64,000 nucleotides of DNA from Gemmatimonadota bacterium (GCA_026706635.1 JAPOYJ010000038.1:1-64000); one strand, 5' to 3'. Positions 27,956 to 38,700 are shown, counted from the first letter of the stretch. Numbers and translations: made by a program. The notes: a model not told the origin generated them from the letters alone.

Positions 27956-28678
27956 ATGAGCTCTCAAGACGAGTGGTGGAGTCCGTGGCGCCCGAACGGG
28001 AGCTCGTTCGTCCTTCACGTCGATCTCCGGCCCCACCCCGACTGCGAGGAGCGGGCGCTGGAGCTGCTCGACGAAGACGAGCGGGCGCGCTGGAGGAGGT
28101 TCGTGGTCAGGGGGGCGCGACGGCGGTACGCGCTGTGCCGCGCGGCGCTGAGGATCAACCTCTGTCGGCGGCTCGGGTGCTCCAATAGCGAGCTGACCTT
28201 CGGCTACCTGGAACACGGCAAACCCTTCGCCATGGTCAACGGCAGGCCCGCCGCCGCCAGCTTCAACGTGAGCCACAGCGGCCAGCACGGCCTGATCGGG
28301 TTCGCCGAAGGCCCCGGTTTCGGCGTGGACCTGGAGATGCGCAGGCCCGACCGGGACTTCGACGGCATCGGGAGCCGCGTCTACGGACCGCGCGAGCAGC
28401 GCGCGCTGGCCGACTCCGGACCAAGGAAGCCGGAGCTCTTCTACCGGCTGTGGAGCCTGAAGGAGGCGCTGATCAAGGCCCTGGGCACCGGCTTCGCCCT
28501 GAGCCCCGCGCGCTTCGAGGTGCCGCCCGTGATGCTGGAGGGCCAGCGGTCCGCCACCTTTCGCTTCCCACACCTGCCTCACGACCAGTACCGGCTGGAG
28601 GATCTCGGGGAACGCCGGTTCGCCGCCGCCCGCGCCTATCTTATGACAGCCCGTGACCAACGGGGAACGCAGAGCTGA
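27956..28678 (+). CDS. 4'-phosphopantetheinyl transferase, Sfp type
   Basis: Converts apo carrier proteins to holo form by moving phosphopantetheine from CoA to the carrier serine. The 240-residue product has the family blocks in order: FNVSHSGQHGLIGFA, the Mg-binding GVDLEM, and FYRLWSLKEALIKALGTGF (WxxKEA). ATG 27956 is preferred because the upstream open codons (to 27770, including ATG 27863) are repeat-derived and basic. Its stop is four bases before a GTG that begins a duplicated copy of the PKS 5' end, so it was once directly coupled to a PKS reading frame. Likely clients are the PKS ACP (Ser2539) and the free carrier protein at 46.3-46.5 kb. Confidence 0.93.
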   Translation: MSSQDEWWSPWRPNGSSFVLHVDLRPHPDCEERALELLDEDERARWRRFVVRGARRRYALCRAALRINLCRRLGCSNSELTFGYLEHGKPFAMVNGRPAAASFNVSHSGQHGLIGFAEGPGFGVDLEMRRPDRDFDGIGSRVYGPREQRALADSGPRKPELFYRLWSLKEALIKALGTGFALSPARFEVPPVMLEGQRSATFRFPHLPHDQYRLEDLGERRFAAARAYLMTARDQRGTQS

Positions 28679-28682
28679 GCTC

Positions 28683-28829
28683 GTGCAACCTCCCAGCTCC
28701 ATGCCCGCCCGCTTCGCCCCCGGAGAGCCGATTGCGATAGTCGGGATGGCGTGCCGGTTCCCCGGCGCAGACGACATCGAGGCCTTCGGGCGCCTTGTGT
28801 GGAAGAAAGTGATATCAATCTCGAAATGA
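28683..28829 (+). pseudogene. Duplicated 5' fragment of the PKS gene
   Basis: 28683-28795 matches 32747-32859, the first 113 bases of the PKS gene, with four mismatches (including GTG against ATG as start). It encodes the KS N-terminal block EPIAIVGMACRFPGADDIEA, then diverges into WKKVISISK and a stop after 48 codons. It is too short to function. It marks the old junction PPTase-PKS and brackets, with the intact copy, the regulator/receptor/lipoprotein cassette. Confidence 0.85.
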
Positions 28830-28842
28830 CGATGATATCACT
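28808..28842. promoter_or_regulatory. Palindromic operator-like site AGTGATATCA-N15-TGATATCACT
   Basis: Two perfect inverted 10-mers separated by 15 bases lie right after the PKS-fragment duplication and about 60 bases upstream of the Fur-family gene. The core GTGATATCAC is itself palindromic. A matching pair lies at 32455-32489 at the other end of the cassette. Probably regulator-binding sites; alternatively element ends. The regulator is unknown. Confidence 0.55.
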
Positions 28843-28904
28843 TCCTGGGAGATGAGGCTCGGGGGGTAGAAGCGACTCCTCCGTGCCTCCGAGGGGGGCA
28901 GAGC

Positions 28905-29342
28905 ATGCGGATTCCGGGGGCGTTATCGTACATGTCACTCACGCGACGCGTCCTTCTCCCCCCCCCTGCTTCGATGCGACGAGACACCCGTCAGCGCCGG
29001 GCGATCTGCCGCGTCTTCCTGGACGCCGGTCGCCCTCTAACGCGGGACGAGGTCCTCAGGTACGGCCAACGGATCGTGCCCTCACTCGGGGTGGCGACCG
29101 TCTACCGCAACGTGAAGATCCTGGCTGACGAGGGGTGGCTCTCGGAGGTGGAGCTCCCAGGCGGAGTCCTTCGGTACGAGCTGGCCGGCAGCCCGCATCA
29201 CCACCACTTCCTCTGCCGCGCCTGCGACCAGGCCTTTGACGTCCATCGGTGCCCGGACGAAATCGAGATGCTGGCACCCGACGGCTTCGAGGTCGACAGC
29301 CACGAGCTGGTTCTCTTCGGTCGCTGCGCGGAGTGTACCTGA
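28905..29342 (+). CDS. Fur-family metal-responsive transcriptional regulator
   Basis: A 145-residue protein with the Fur winged helix (TRQRRAICRVFLDAGRPLTR, then VATVYRNVKILADEGWL) and the metal-binding dimerisation domain. The latter has HHHHFLCRACDQAFDVHRCP with one CxxC, a VDSHELVLFG block, and a C-terminal second pair, CAEC. Two CxxC pairs support a structural zinc site. Sub-type (Fur, Zur, PerR) cannot be fixed, though the neighbouring His-rich lipoprotein favours zinc. ATG 28905 has the best ribosome-binding site (GAGGGGGGC); homology begins near 28974. It probably represses the receptor gene downstream through the palindrome at 29499. Confidence 0.9.
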   Translation: MRIPGALSYMSLTRRVLLPPPASMRRDTRQRRAICRVFLDAGRPLTRDEVLRYGQRIVPSLGVATVYRNVKILADEGWLSEVELPGGVLRYELAGSPHHHHFLCRACDQAFDVHRCPDEIEMLAPDGFEVDSHELVLFGRCAECT

Positions 29343-29361
29343 CCCCCTCCGACTAAGCAGC

Positions 29362-29393
29362 CCGCGCGAGATCGTCCGGGGACTGCTACCCGC
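29362..29393. repeat. Degenerate scaffold-arm copy
   Basis: AGCAGCCCGCGCGAGATCGT is followed by CCGGGGACTGCTA. It combines degenerate versions of both arms of the intergenic repeat (TAGCAGCCCG... and GCGCGAGATTATCCACGGAC). It starts just beyond the Fur-family stop codon and lies upstream of the TonB receptor gene. Confidence 0.45.
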
Positions 29394-29498
29394 GCCCAGC
29401 AGTCCGTAGAGGCGGCCTGGGAACCCCGGAGGGCCGCACCTACCTGCGCATGGTGACACCATCGCTGCCGTAGATGGGTCGTCCCCCTTGATCATTAT

Positions 29499-29514
29499 TG
29501 ATAATACATTATCA
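29499..29514. promoter_or_regulatory. Fur/Zur-box-like palindrome
   Basis: TGATAAT-AC-ATTATCA is a perfect 7-2-7 palindrome inside an unusually AT-rich stretch (29488-29527) that also holds overlapping ATTATCATTATCATT units. It resembles Fur-type operators (GATAATGATAAT units). It lies 68 bases upstream of the TonB receptor ATG and downstream of the Fur-family gene, as expected for its target. Confidence 0.7.
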
Positions 29515-29582
29515 TTATCATTCAAGCACACCACTCCCCCCTTGCCGCTGTCCGCTGACAGTACCCCCGACAGGAGACACTC

Positions 29583-31829
29583 ATGTCATCATCCGGCGTT
29601 TCCAGATGCCGCTTTGCCGTCCGCCTCGTCCTTCTCGGGACCGTCTTCGCAGGCGTTCCAGCGCTCGCCGCTGGCTCGACACCCGTCGAGCGGCACGCAG
29701 CGGACACCATCGACCACGTAGCGGGAATCGTCCGGTCGGCAGAGAGCGGAGAGCCTCTCGCGGGCGCGACGGCGACGGTCGTCAGCACGGGCGGGAGCGC
29801 AATCACCCACGGAGACGGGTCGTTTCGCATCGCCGTGCCGGATGCCGAGCGGCATCGGCTCCGCATCGATCGACTCGGGTACGCGGCGGTTGCCGTCGAT
29901 CTCTGCCCGGGAGAGATCGCCACCGTCGATCTCGAGGTGGCCGCCATCCCACTGCCTGACGTCGTCGTCGCCGCGGTCCTGAGCCCCACGCCCACCAACG
30001 AGGCGATCCGGCCCTCCGCCGTCTTCGCGCAGGAGAAGCTGCAACGGCACCTGGCGGGCACCCTCGCGCAGACGGTGGAGTCGGTCCCCGGGGTAGCCGT
30101 GACCAGCATGGGGCCGGGCACTTCCCAGCCGGCGATCCGCGGCCTCGGCGGAGACCGGATCCTCGTGCTCGAAGACGGCCAGCGGGTGGGCGACGTCGTC
30201 AACAGCGGAGCGGACCACGCCACGGCGGTCGCTCCTTCCTCCGCTCGGCGGATCGAAGTGATTCGCGGGCCGAGCGCGATTCTCTACGGGAGCAGCGCAC
30301 TCGGCGGCGTGATCAACGTGGTTCGGGACGAAATACCCCGGGCCGTCCCCTACCGCGCGACCGGCTTCGCCTTGCTCGAGACGCAGACGGCGACTCGCGC
30401 CATCGGGGGGAGCGGCCAGGTGACGGTCGGAGTCGCCGAGCACATTCCTCTTCGCGTCGAGGTCTCGAAGCGCGAGGGAGGGAATCTGCGGACGCCCATC
30501 GGGACGCTGGCGGGAACCCAGACCGACATCTGGAGCGTGGCGGCGGGGACGTCGTGGGTTGACGACTGGGGCTACGCGGGCGGTTCGGTTCGCTTCTACA
30601 GTAACGACTATGGGATCCCCGGAGGCTTCGCAGGCGGCCACACGAACCCGGTTCGCACGGAGCAGGAGAGGGCCGCGAGCAGGTTTCGCAGCGTCTATCG
30701 GCCGGATCGAGGTCTCGAGGCTATTGAGATCGATGCTGGCTACACCTGGTACCGGCACCACGAGTGGGAATCCACGACCATCCTGGGAACGGTCTTCGAG
30801 CGCCAGATCGCGAGCGGGGAGGCGCGGGCGCGGCACGCCGGGTGGGGACCCTTCACGTCCGGCGCCGTCGGAGCGAGAGTCTCGTGGGAGCACTTCGGAT
30901 TCGGAGGCGAGCTCTACTCCCCGAATACCCAGCGCACGACGCAGGCCGTGTACGCCCTCGAGGAGATCCAGCTCGAACCGGTCTCGGTCGAGGCCGGGCT
31001 CCGCTACGATCGGGTCGAGCTGAAACCCAACGAGGAAGAGGTGTCCGACATCGGACACATCCGCGCGCGTTCCTTTGGCGCGGTCTCCGGATCGCTGGGC
31101 GCACTTCTGCCGTTGACGGAGCGAATCGCCCTGGGAGCGAGCGTAGGCCGGGCCTTCCGCACCCCGGATGTGCCCGAGCTCTACTCCGAGGGGCCTCACC
31201 TCGCGGCCAATTCGTTCGACGTTGGCAACCCCGAGCTCGAGACGGAAACCGGACTTGGAATCGATGTATTCGGGCGCATCACCGGACAACGCCTCAGCGC
31301 CGAGGTGACGTGGTTTCGAAACACGATGGCGGGCTACATCTTTCCGCAGGCGACAGGGGGACGAAGCCGCACACAGCTCCCCATCTATCAGTTCGTGGGC
31401 GAGGACGCCGTTCTGACCGGCCTCGAGAGTCTCTTGGAGTGGTTGATGCCGGCCGGATTCAGGGTGGAGGCCGCCGCATCGTACGTGCACGGCACGCTCC
31501 GCGCGACAGAGGAGCCTCTCCCCTTCATCCCGCCGCTCCAGGGTCGCCTTGCCGTCGGCTATTCTCCGGTGGACTGGTTCGTGGAGGCCGAGACGCGGCT
31601 GGCCAGCAGCCAGCAGCGGACCGGGCGGTTCGAGCAGCATACCGACGGGTACGCGGCCCTCGGCCTCTCGGGCGGTCTGCGTCTCACTGTCGCCGGGCGG
31701 CTGCACGTCGTGACGCTCCACTTCGAGAACCTCGGCGACACCGAATACAGGAACCACCTGTCGCGCGTCAAGGAGATCATGCCCGAGGCGGGGAGATCCG
31801 TCAGCGTGACATATCGAGTCGTCTTCTAG
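29583..31829 (+). CDS. TonB-dependent outer-membrane receptor
   Basis: A 748-residue receptor: signal peptide (VLLGTVFAGVPALAA), a carboxypeptidase-regulatory-like beta domain (about 45-115, VAGIVRSAESGEPLAGA), plug (LAQTVESVPGVAVTSMGPGT, ILVLEDGQRVGDVVN, EVIRGPSAILYGSSALGGVI), and a 22-strand-type barrel ending in VSVTYRVVF with a terminal aromatic residue. Architecture and context resemble zinc receptors of the ZnuD kind, but heme, cobalamin or siderophore cannot be excluded. Good ribosome-binding site GACAGGAGACACTC. Likely regulated through the palindrome at 29499 and co-transcribed with the His-rich lipoprotein. Confidence 0.92.
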   Translation: MSSSGVSRCRFAVRLVLLGTVFAGVPALAAGSTPVERHAADTIDHVAGIVRSAESGEPLAGATATVVSTGGSAITHGDGSFRIAVPDAERHRLRIDRLGYAAVAVDLCPGEIATVDLEVAAIPLPDVVVAAVLSPTPTNEAIRPSAVFAQEKLQRHLAGTLAQTVESVPGVAVTSMGPGTSQPAIRGLGGDRILVLEDGQRVGDVVNSGADHATAVAPSSARRIEVIRGPSAILYGSSALGGVINVVRDEIPRAVPYRATGFALLETQTATRAIGGSGQVTVGVAEHIPLRVEVSKREGGNLRTPIGTLAGTQTDIWSVAAGTSWVDDWGYAGGSVRFYSNDYGIPGGFAGGHTNPVRTEQERAASRFRSVYRPDRGLEAIEIDAGYTWYRHHEWESTTILGTVFERQIASGEARARHAGWGPFTSGAVGARVSWEHFGFGGELYSPNTQRTTQAVYALEEIQLEPVSVEAGLRYDRVELKPNEEEVSDIGHIRARSFGAVSGSLGALLPLTERIALGASVGRAFRTPDVPELYSEGPHLAANSFDVGNPELETETGLGIDVFGRITGQRLSAEVTWFRNTMAGYIFPQATGGRSRTQLPIYQFVGEDAVLTGLESLLEWLMPAGFRVEAAASYVHGTLRATEEPLPFIPPLQGRLAVGYSPVDWFVEAETRLASSQQRTGRFEQHTDGYAALGLSGGLRLTVAGRLHVVTLHFENLGDTEYRNHLSRVKEIMPEAGRSVSVTYRVVF

Positions 31830-31900
31830 AGCGAGCACGCCTGTTGCGGAGGCGCTTCGCGGGGACGAACAGAACATCAACACAAACGAGGTGAAGAGAG

Positions 31901-32371
31901 ATGAGAGAATCGAGACTGAAGCTGCCCTTCGCCGTGCTGACGGCGGGCATTCTGGCGCTATCGGCGTGCGATAGCGAGACCGAACCCGACGAAGACCACG
32001 CCGAGGAGGTCGAGGGTGTGATCCTGGTGCTGGGCGGCGATACGCTCGCGACCTACGACGGGCACGATAGCGAGTGGACCGGGGAGCTGGAGGTGGAGCC
32101 GGGTGAGGAAACCGGCCACATTGCCGTGACCTTCGTTGACCACGACATGGAGGAGGTCCAGCTGGGCGACGACTTCTACCTGGAGGTCGAGGTCGAGGAC
32201 GAGTCCGTCGCCGAGTTCGAGCAGGACACCCCCGGGGAGTTCGGGGGGCACCTACACGGAGGTGACGAGGGCGACACCGACGTCGTCTTCCGCCTGATGC
32301 ACGGCACCGTCGGCTCTGGACACGCCGACTTCGTGACCACGGCGCTCCACATTCATGTGCACGAACACTGA
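31901..32371 (+). CDS. His/Asp/Glu-rich lipoprotein, putative metal binder
   Basis: A 156-residue protein: signal peptide and lipobox (ILALSAC), then a very acidic mature region with clustered histidines (DEDHAEE, DGHDSEW, GGHLHGGDEGD, LMHGTVGSGHADF) and a C-terminus ALHIHVHEH. No catalytic motif. The composition suggests zinc or other transition-metal binding at the outer membrane, handing metal to the TonB receptor 71 bases upstream. The ribosome-binding region GAGGTGAAGAGAG precedes the ATG. I do not recognise a named family. Confidence 0.8.
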   Translation: MRESRLKLPFAVLTAGILALSACDSETEPDEDHAEEVEGVILVLGGDTLATYDGHDSEWTGELEVEPGEETGHIAVTFVDHDMEEVQLGDDFYLEVEVEDESVAEFEQDTPGEFGGHLHGGDEGDTDVVFRLMHGTVGSGHADFVTTALHIHVHEH

Positions 32372-32746
32372 CTTGGGCGGCTCCTGCCTTCGCAAGGGGG
32401 GCAGGCCGATCGACGAGGGGGCGCCTCGGGTAGATCGCCACTGGTGTCGCCCGGAGTGATATCACTCTAAATGTGAAAGTGATATCGCTTTCGGGCGGCC
32501 TCGTCTATCGCTCACCGCCGGGTGCCGTCCCTGTATCGGGCTGATCGCATTCGCGACCCGGGGCGGGCCCCGACCCGGTATCCTGAAGGGCAGGTCTCCA
32601 GCGCCTCGCACCGCCGTCCCGCACCGTGACCCCTCCCGCCAGCCCGGTTATCGTTGTAGCGGGACCGCGCGAACACCGGGATCGCCCCGACCCTCGCACT
32701 GTGAGAAGCGCCCACCCCAGTCCGGAGGGATCCGGAGGAAGGTCGC
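32372..32746. promoter_or_regulatory. 375-bp region upstream of the PKS with paired AGTGATATCACT sites
   Basis: AGTGATATCACT (32455-32466) and AGTGATATCGCT (32478-32489) are separated by 11 bases and enclosed by CGCCCG...CGGGCG inverted repeats. They match the site at 28808-28842. They probably bind a regulator controlling the PKS, or mark the right edge of the inserted cassette. The last bases hold a strong ribosome-binding site, GGAGGAAGG, 5 bases before the PKS ATG. No gene was found here. Confidence 0.55.
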
Positions 32747-35700
32747 ATGCAACCTCCCAGCTCCACCCCCGCCCGCTTCGCCCCCGGAGAGCCGATTGCG
32801 ATAGTCGGGATGGCGTGCCGGTTCCCCGGCGCAGACGACATCGAGGCCTTCTGGCGCCTCCTGGAGATTGGCGGAAACGCGGTCACCGAAGGGGTGCCGG
32901 GCTCGGGCGAGGGACGCTGGGGCCAGATCTTCGGCGACGACCCGGTGGAGAGCGCGGCGTGCCGCTTCGGCGCCTTCGTCGACGACATCGACCTCTTCGA
33001 CGACGCCTTCTTCCGGATCTCCCCGGTGGAGGCCGAGCTGCTCGATCCGCAGCAGCGGATGATGCTGGAGGTCAGCTGGCAGGCCCTTGAGGACGCGGGG
33101 ATCGACCCCGACCGCCTGAAGAAGAGCCGCACCGGCGTCTACTCTGGGATCAGCAACGACGAGTACCGCATGCTGGTCGTGGATTCGGCCAAGCCCTCCG
33201 AGGCCGCGGCGTGCCTCTACGCCCTGAGCGGCACCAACCTGAATGGGACTGCGGGCCGCGTCTCCTTCGTACTCGGGCTGAACGGCCCGGCCAAGGCGGT
33301 GGACGCCGCCTGCGCGTCGGCGATGGTGGCGATCAACGACGCGGTCGCCGACCTGCAGCAGGGGAGGGCGGATCTCGCCATCGCGGGCGGGGTGCAGGCG
33401 ATCCTGAACGGGCGCATCTACGAGCTGCGCGCGGACGCGATGATGCTCTCGCCCGAGGGGCAGTGCAAGACCTTCGACGCCTCCGCCGACGGGTACGTGC
33501 GGGCCGAGGGGTGCGGGGTCGTGGTCCTCAAGCGCCTCTGCGATGCCGAGGCGGACGGAGACCCGATCTGGGCGGTGATCCGGGGCTCGGTGGTCAACAA
33601 CGGCGGAACCGGGGTCGGGCTGACGGTGCCGAACACCCCCGCGCTCGAGCAGGTCATGGAGGACGCGCTGGCCCAGGCGGGCGTCGATCCGCTCGATGTG
33701 GGCTACGTCGAGGCACACGGAACGGGAACCGCGGTCGGCGACCCGATCGAGCTGGACGCCGTCTCCAGCGTCTACGGCAGGGGGCGCGACGCCGGCACCC
33801 CGCTCCTGATCGGTTCCGTGAAGACGAACATGGGGCACATGGAGTCGGCGGCGGGGGTGGTCGGGCTCATCAAGGCGGCGCTGGTGGTCAGGCGGGGGGT
33901 GATCCCGAAGCACCTGCACTTCCGCGATCCCAACCCGGCGGTGGAGTGGGACAGCATGCCGCTCCGTGTGACCTCGGAGACTATGGAGTGGCCGGAGCGC
34001 GCGGGGCGTCCGCGGGTGGCCGGGGTCAACTGCTTCGGGATCTCGGGAACGAACGCGCACATCGTGGTGGAGGAGTACCGTGGGTCGGGGTCGCGGCAGC
34101 CGGTCGCGGCGTCGCTTCCCCCGGCGCTGGAGCACCTGGAGCTCCCGGAGGGGGCGATGAGGCCGCGCCGGGTGCGCCTGCTCCCTCTCTCGGCCAAGTC
34201 GGAGGCCGCGCTGAGGGAGACGGCGGGTCGGTACCTGGCGTGGCTCGACGAGCGGGATGATCGGACGGTCCCCGAGGCGGCTCCCGCCGAGCCGACGCTC
34301 TCGGAGATGGCGTGGACGGCGGGCGTGGGGCGCACCCACTTCGATCACCGCGCCGGGGTGGTCTTCCGAGACGCCGCGTCGCTTCGACGGGAGCTGGAGG
34401 CGCTGGCAGAGTCCGGCGATGTCGCGATGCCGCGGCCGGGCGGCGTCGGCAGGGTGGCGTTCGCCTACACGGGGCAGGGGAGCCAGTGGGTGGGGATGGG
34501 CCGGGATCTGTACGAGACGGAGCCGGTGGCGCGCGCCGTCCTGGACCGCTGCGAGGCAGTTGTCCGCGAGGTGCGGGGCGCCTCACTCCTGGATGTCATG
34601 TTCGGCAGCGGCGGAGCGGAGACGAGCGGCGGCGGGAACGTTGCCGAGCTGGTCGACACGGCCTGGGAGCAGCCAGCGCTCTACGCGCTGGGGTGCGCGC
34701 TCACCGCCCTCTGGTCGAGCGTGGGCGTCCGTCCCGAGGTGGTGGTGGGGCACAGCGTCGGCGAGATAGCCGCCGCTCAGGCCGCAGGCGTCTTCACCCT
34801 GGAGGACGGCATGCGATTCGCCTGCGCGCGCGGGGCGCTCATGTCGCAGATGGCGGACGGCACCATGGCAGCGGTCTTCGCGCCGCCCGGGCGGGTGGCG
34901 GGGGCGCTGGAGGCGCACAACGCCGGCTTCGGCGGAGTCGGACTCAGCATCTCGGGGGACAACGGCACCCATCAGGTGGTCAGCGGTCCGCTGGAGGAGG
35001 TCGAGGCGATCTCCGGGGAGTTCGCCTCCGCAGGGATCCGGGTCCGGCGGCTGAACACCCGCAAGGCCTTCCACAGCGCCCTGGTGGAGCCGATCCTTGA
35101 CGCCTTGGAAGGGTCGCTGGAGGGCGTGCCAGTCGCCCCGCCCTCTCTGACCGTGGTCAGCAACCTGACCGGCCAGCCGGTCGATCCCGGCCAGACGCTG
35201 GACGGCGCCTACTGGAGGCGGCACGCCCGCGAGCCGGTGGCGTTCGCCCACGGGGTGGAGTCGCTCGCGGAGCTGGGCGTGGATCTGGTGGTGGAGATCG
35301 GGCCGCGCCCGGTCCTGGGTGCGATGGCGCTCTCGGTGTGGCCGGAGTCGCCGGGGACCCCGGCGCCAGCGGTGATCCCGACGCTGAGTGCACCCGCGGG
35401 AGACACGGCTTCGCGAGGCGAGGCGGGCGCGGCGGCGGGCGGCACGGCCGCACCTCTGGGCTCTGACTTCGCGGAGGCCGTCGCCCGCTCCTACGAGGCG
35501 GGGCTGCCCATCCGGTTCGAGGGGCTCTTCGCCAGCGAGGCCCGACGGCGCATCTCCATCCCCGGCTACCCCTTCCAGCGGAGACGCCACTGGCTCGAGG
35601 CCCCCAGGCGGCGGAGGCTCGGGGCGGGCCATCCCCTCCTGGGGTCCCGGCATGAGTCGGCGCGCGGCGAAGTGACCTTCGAGACGGAGATCCACCCTTC

Positions 35701-38700
35701 GGATCCGGATTGGCTCGACGACCACCGGGTGTTCGGGCGAGTCGTGGCCCCGGGCGCGCTCTACGGGGCGATGGCGCTCGCGGCCGCGCGCGCCGAGGGA
35801 AGCGGGGCGATGGCACTCGAGGATGTGCAGCTGCAGAGCGCGCTGGTCTTCGACGCCAAGGAGTCCGGGGAGGGGACGGGCGAGGCCGGGCGTCGGGTGC
35901 AGCTGGTGCTCGACGACGGCGATCCGTCGGCCGCGCGCCGCTTCCAGCTCTTCAGCAAGGGCGGCGGCGAGGAGTGGAGTGCGCATGTGGAGGGACGCCT
36001 CTCGCCGGGCGGCTCTCCGCCCTCCCCGGAGGCCCGCGAGCAGATCGACCTGGACGGCCTCAGGGCCCGCCTCGACTCCCTCGACGTGGCCGACTACTAC
36101 CGCGCCCGGGCCGAGACCGGAGTCGACCTCGGCCCATCCTTCCAGACGCTGCGCAGGGCTTGGTCCGGTTCCGGGGAGGCGCTGGGCGAGGTCTCCCTCC
36201 CCGAAGGCATGGGCTCGCACCGACTTGACCTTCATCCGCTCGTCCTGGACGGCTGCTTCCAGGTCATGGGGGCGGCGCGCGATCTGACGGGACCGCACGG
36301 CTCGGTCACCTACCTGCCCTTCGGGTGGGAGCGGCTCTGGCTGACTGGGGACCGCCTCCCCGACCGGGTGGTGTGCCATGCGCGCCTGAACGAGGGGGCT
36401 GCCCGGGCCAATGCGAATGCGGACGAAGCGCCCGAGGTCCTGACCGGGGAGCTTCGCATCTACGACCGGAGCGGGGTGCTGCTCGGGGGCCTGAGCGGCC
36501 ACACGGTGAAGCGGGCGACGCGCGCCGCATTCCTGTCGACGATCGAGGGCGTCCAGGATCTCCTCTACGAGGTCGTGTGGCGGGAGCGCGCCCTGCCGCC
36601 GGGAATGCCCTCGGCGGACTTCTTCCCGAGCCCGGGAGCGGTGAGTTCGGAGTCGCGGCTCTTCTCGGAACACCTGATTCAGGCGGAGGTCGACCCCGAC
36701 GACCGAGCCGCGCTGCTGACCGATCTGGAGCACTGGTCGTGGTCCTACGCGCTCACCACCCTGGACAGGCTGGGCTGGCGGCGCAGCCGCGGCGAGAGGG
36801 TGGAGCCCGAGGCTCTGCGGGAACGGCTCGGCGTCGATCCGGAGCACCGGCGCCTCTTCCGGCGAATCCTCGAGATGGTCGCCCGGCCGGGGGTGCTCGC
36901 CGAGGACGAGGACGGGTCCGGCTTCGTCGTCGCGGTGGGGTCAGAGGACCCGTGGCCCGATGTCCTCCCGCCCGACCCGGAGGCGCACGCCGCCGTCATG
37001 GCCCGGCGGTATTCGCACGGCCTGACGGAGGTGGGGCTCTTCCGGCGTTCCGCCAGCGCCCTGCCCGACGTGCTTCGCGGCCGCGAGGACCCGCTCACTC
37101 TCCTCTTCAGCAGCGGGGAGCCGACCGCCGCCGACCTCTACCTCAAGGCGCCGGTGGCGCGCGCTGCGAACGGGCTCCTGGAGGAGGCGGTCCGGCAACT
37201 CCTGGGCGCGATCCCCGAAGGACGCCGCCTGCGGGTGATCGAGGTCGGGGCGGGCACCGGCTCGGCGACGGCCTCCGTGCTGCCGCTCCTCCCCGAGGGG
37301 CGCTTCGACTACATGTACACCGACATCTCGGCCGGCTTCTTCGCCGAGGCGGAGGCCCGCTTCGGGGACGGGGGCGGGTGCATCGAGTACCGTCCGCTCG
37401 ACATCGAGAAGGACCCGGTCGGGCAGGGCTTCGCCGCCCACGGCTACGACCTCCTCCTGGCGTCCAACGTGCTGCACGCGACCCGGTACCTGGAGGAGAC
37501 GCTCGGGCACTGCCGCCGTCTGCTCGCGCCCTCGGGACAGCTGGTCGCCCTCGAGAACCTGAGCGGCCTGGGGTGGATGGACCTCACATTCGGGCAGCTC
37601 GACGGCTGGTGGCGCTTCGCCGACGACTACCGGCCCGATCACGCCCTGGCGGCCCCGGCGGTCTGGCGGCGCGCGCTCGGCGACGCCGGATTCGATGCGG
37701 TCGAGGTGCTCGGACCGGACGAGACCGAGCTGGAGCGGACCCCGGACAAGGGGGTGATCGTCGCCCGCGGACCGGCCCAGGTCCGGGAGCCGCGGGGCGT
37801 GTGGATCGTGGCGGCGGACGAGGGGGGCGAGGCGAGGCGGCTGGCCGACGAGCTGGCGGCCCGCAACCAGACGGTGGTGCTGGCCGCCGCGAGCGATCAG
37901 GAGGGCGGGTGGCCGGAGGTGGACGGCCCCGGTGTCTTCGCCGCAGGGGTTGAGATGGAGCGACGCGGGTCGTGGCGGTCGCTCCTCGAGAGCCTGCCGG
38001 GTGACGCGCCCTTCAGCGGTGTCGTGCACCTCATGGCGCTGGATGGCCACGGGGAGGGAGCGACGACCGGGGAGGTGGCCTCCGACATCGAGCGCATGGG
38101 GGCGAGCGCCCTCGCCGTGGTGCAGGGCGTGGCCGACTCGGGGCTCGTGCCGGACAACGGCCTCTGGTTCGTCACCCGTGGCGCGCAGGTGCTGGAGCGC
38201 GAGCGCGGAGGGGAGCTGGCTGGCGCGGTGCTCTGGGGCTTCGGCAAGGGCGTGGCGCGGGAGGCCGCGGACCTTCAGCCCCGGATGGTCGACCTGGATC
38301 CGCGCCCGATGGCACCCGATCCCGACCTCGCCAACGAACTCCTCTATCCCGACTCCGAGAACCACGTCGTCCACCGCTTCGGACGCCGGAGGGTCGCGCG
38401 CCTTGTCCGGGCGGAGTCGGATGGGGCGCGGCTGGCGCTCCCCGAGGAGACCGACTGGGTGCTCGCTCCGGATCAGGGCGGGGTCTTCGACCGGCCCTTC
38501 GTGCAGCCGCTCCCGGTGCGTCCCCTCGAGCCCAGGGAGGTTCGCGTCGCCGTGAGCGCGGCCGGGCTCAACTTCTGGGACGTCTTCCGCTCGCTGGGGT
38601 TCATCGAGGAGGGGCTGCTCGGGAGGGAGATGTGCGGCCATGTGGTCGAAGTCGGGTCGGAGGTCTCCCGGATCTCGGCGGGCGACCATGTGGTGGGGAT

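Noticed and set aside
26132-28777. Single 881-residue minus-strand gene reaching to 28777
   Set aside because: The part above 27535 is antisense to the PPTase and to the repeat; the lipoprotein start at 27535 has a signal peptide and a leader shared with its paralogs.
28683-28829. A separate small gene after the PPTase
   Set aside because: It is a 113-bp copy of the PKS start followed by a stop; 48 codons of a KS N-terminus cannot function.
29589-32465. 958-codon open frame on the minus strand
   Set aside because: It is the antisense of the TonB receptor and lipoprotein genes, which have signal peptides, motifs and ribosome-binding sites; the antisense product is Arg-rich and featureless.
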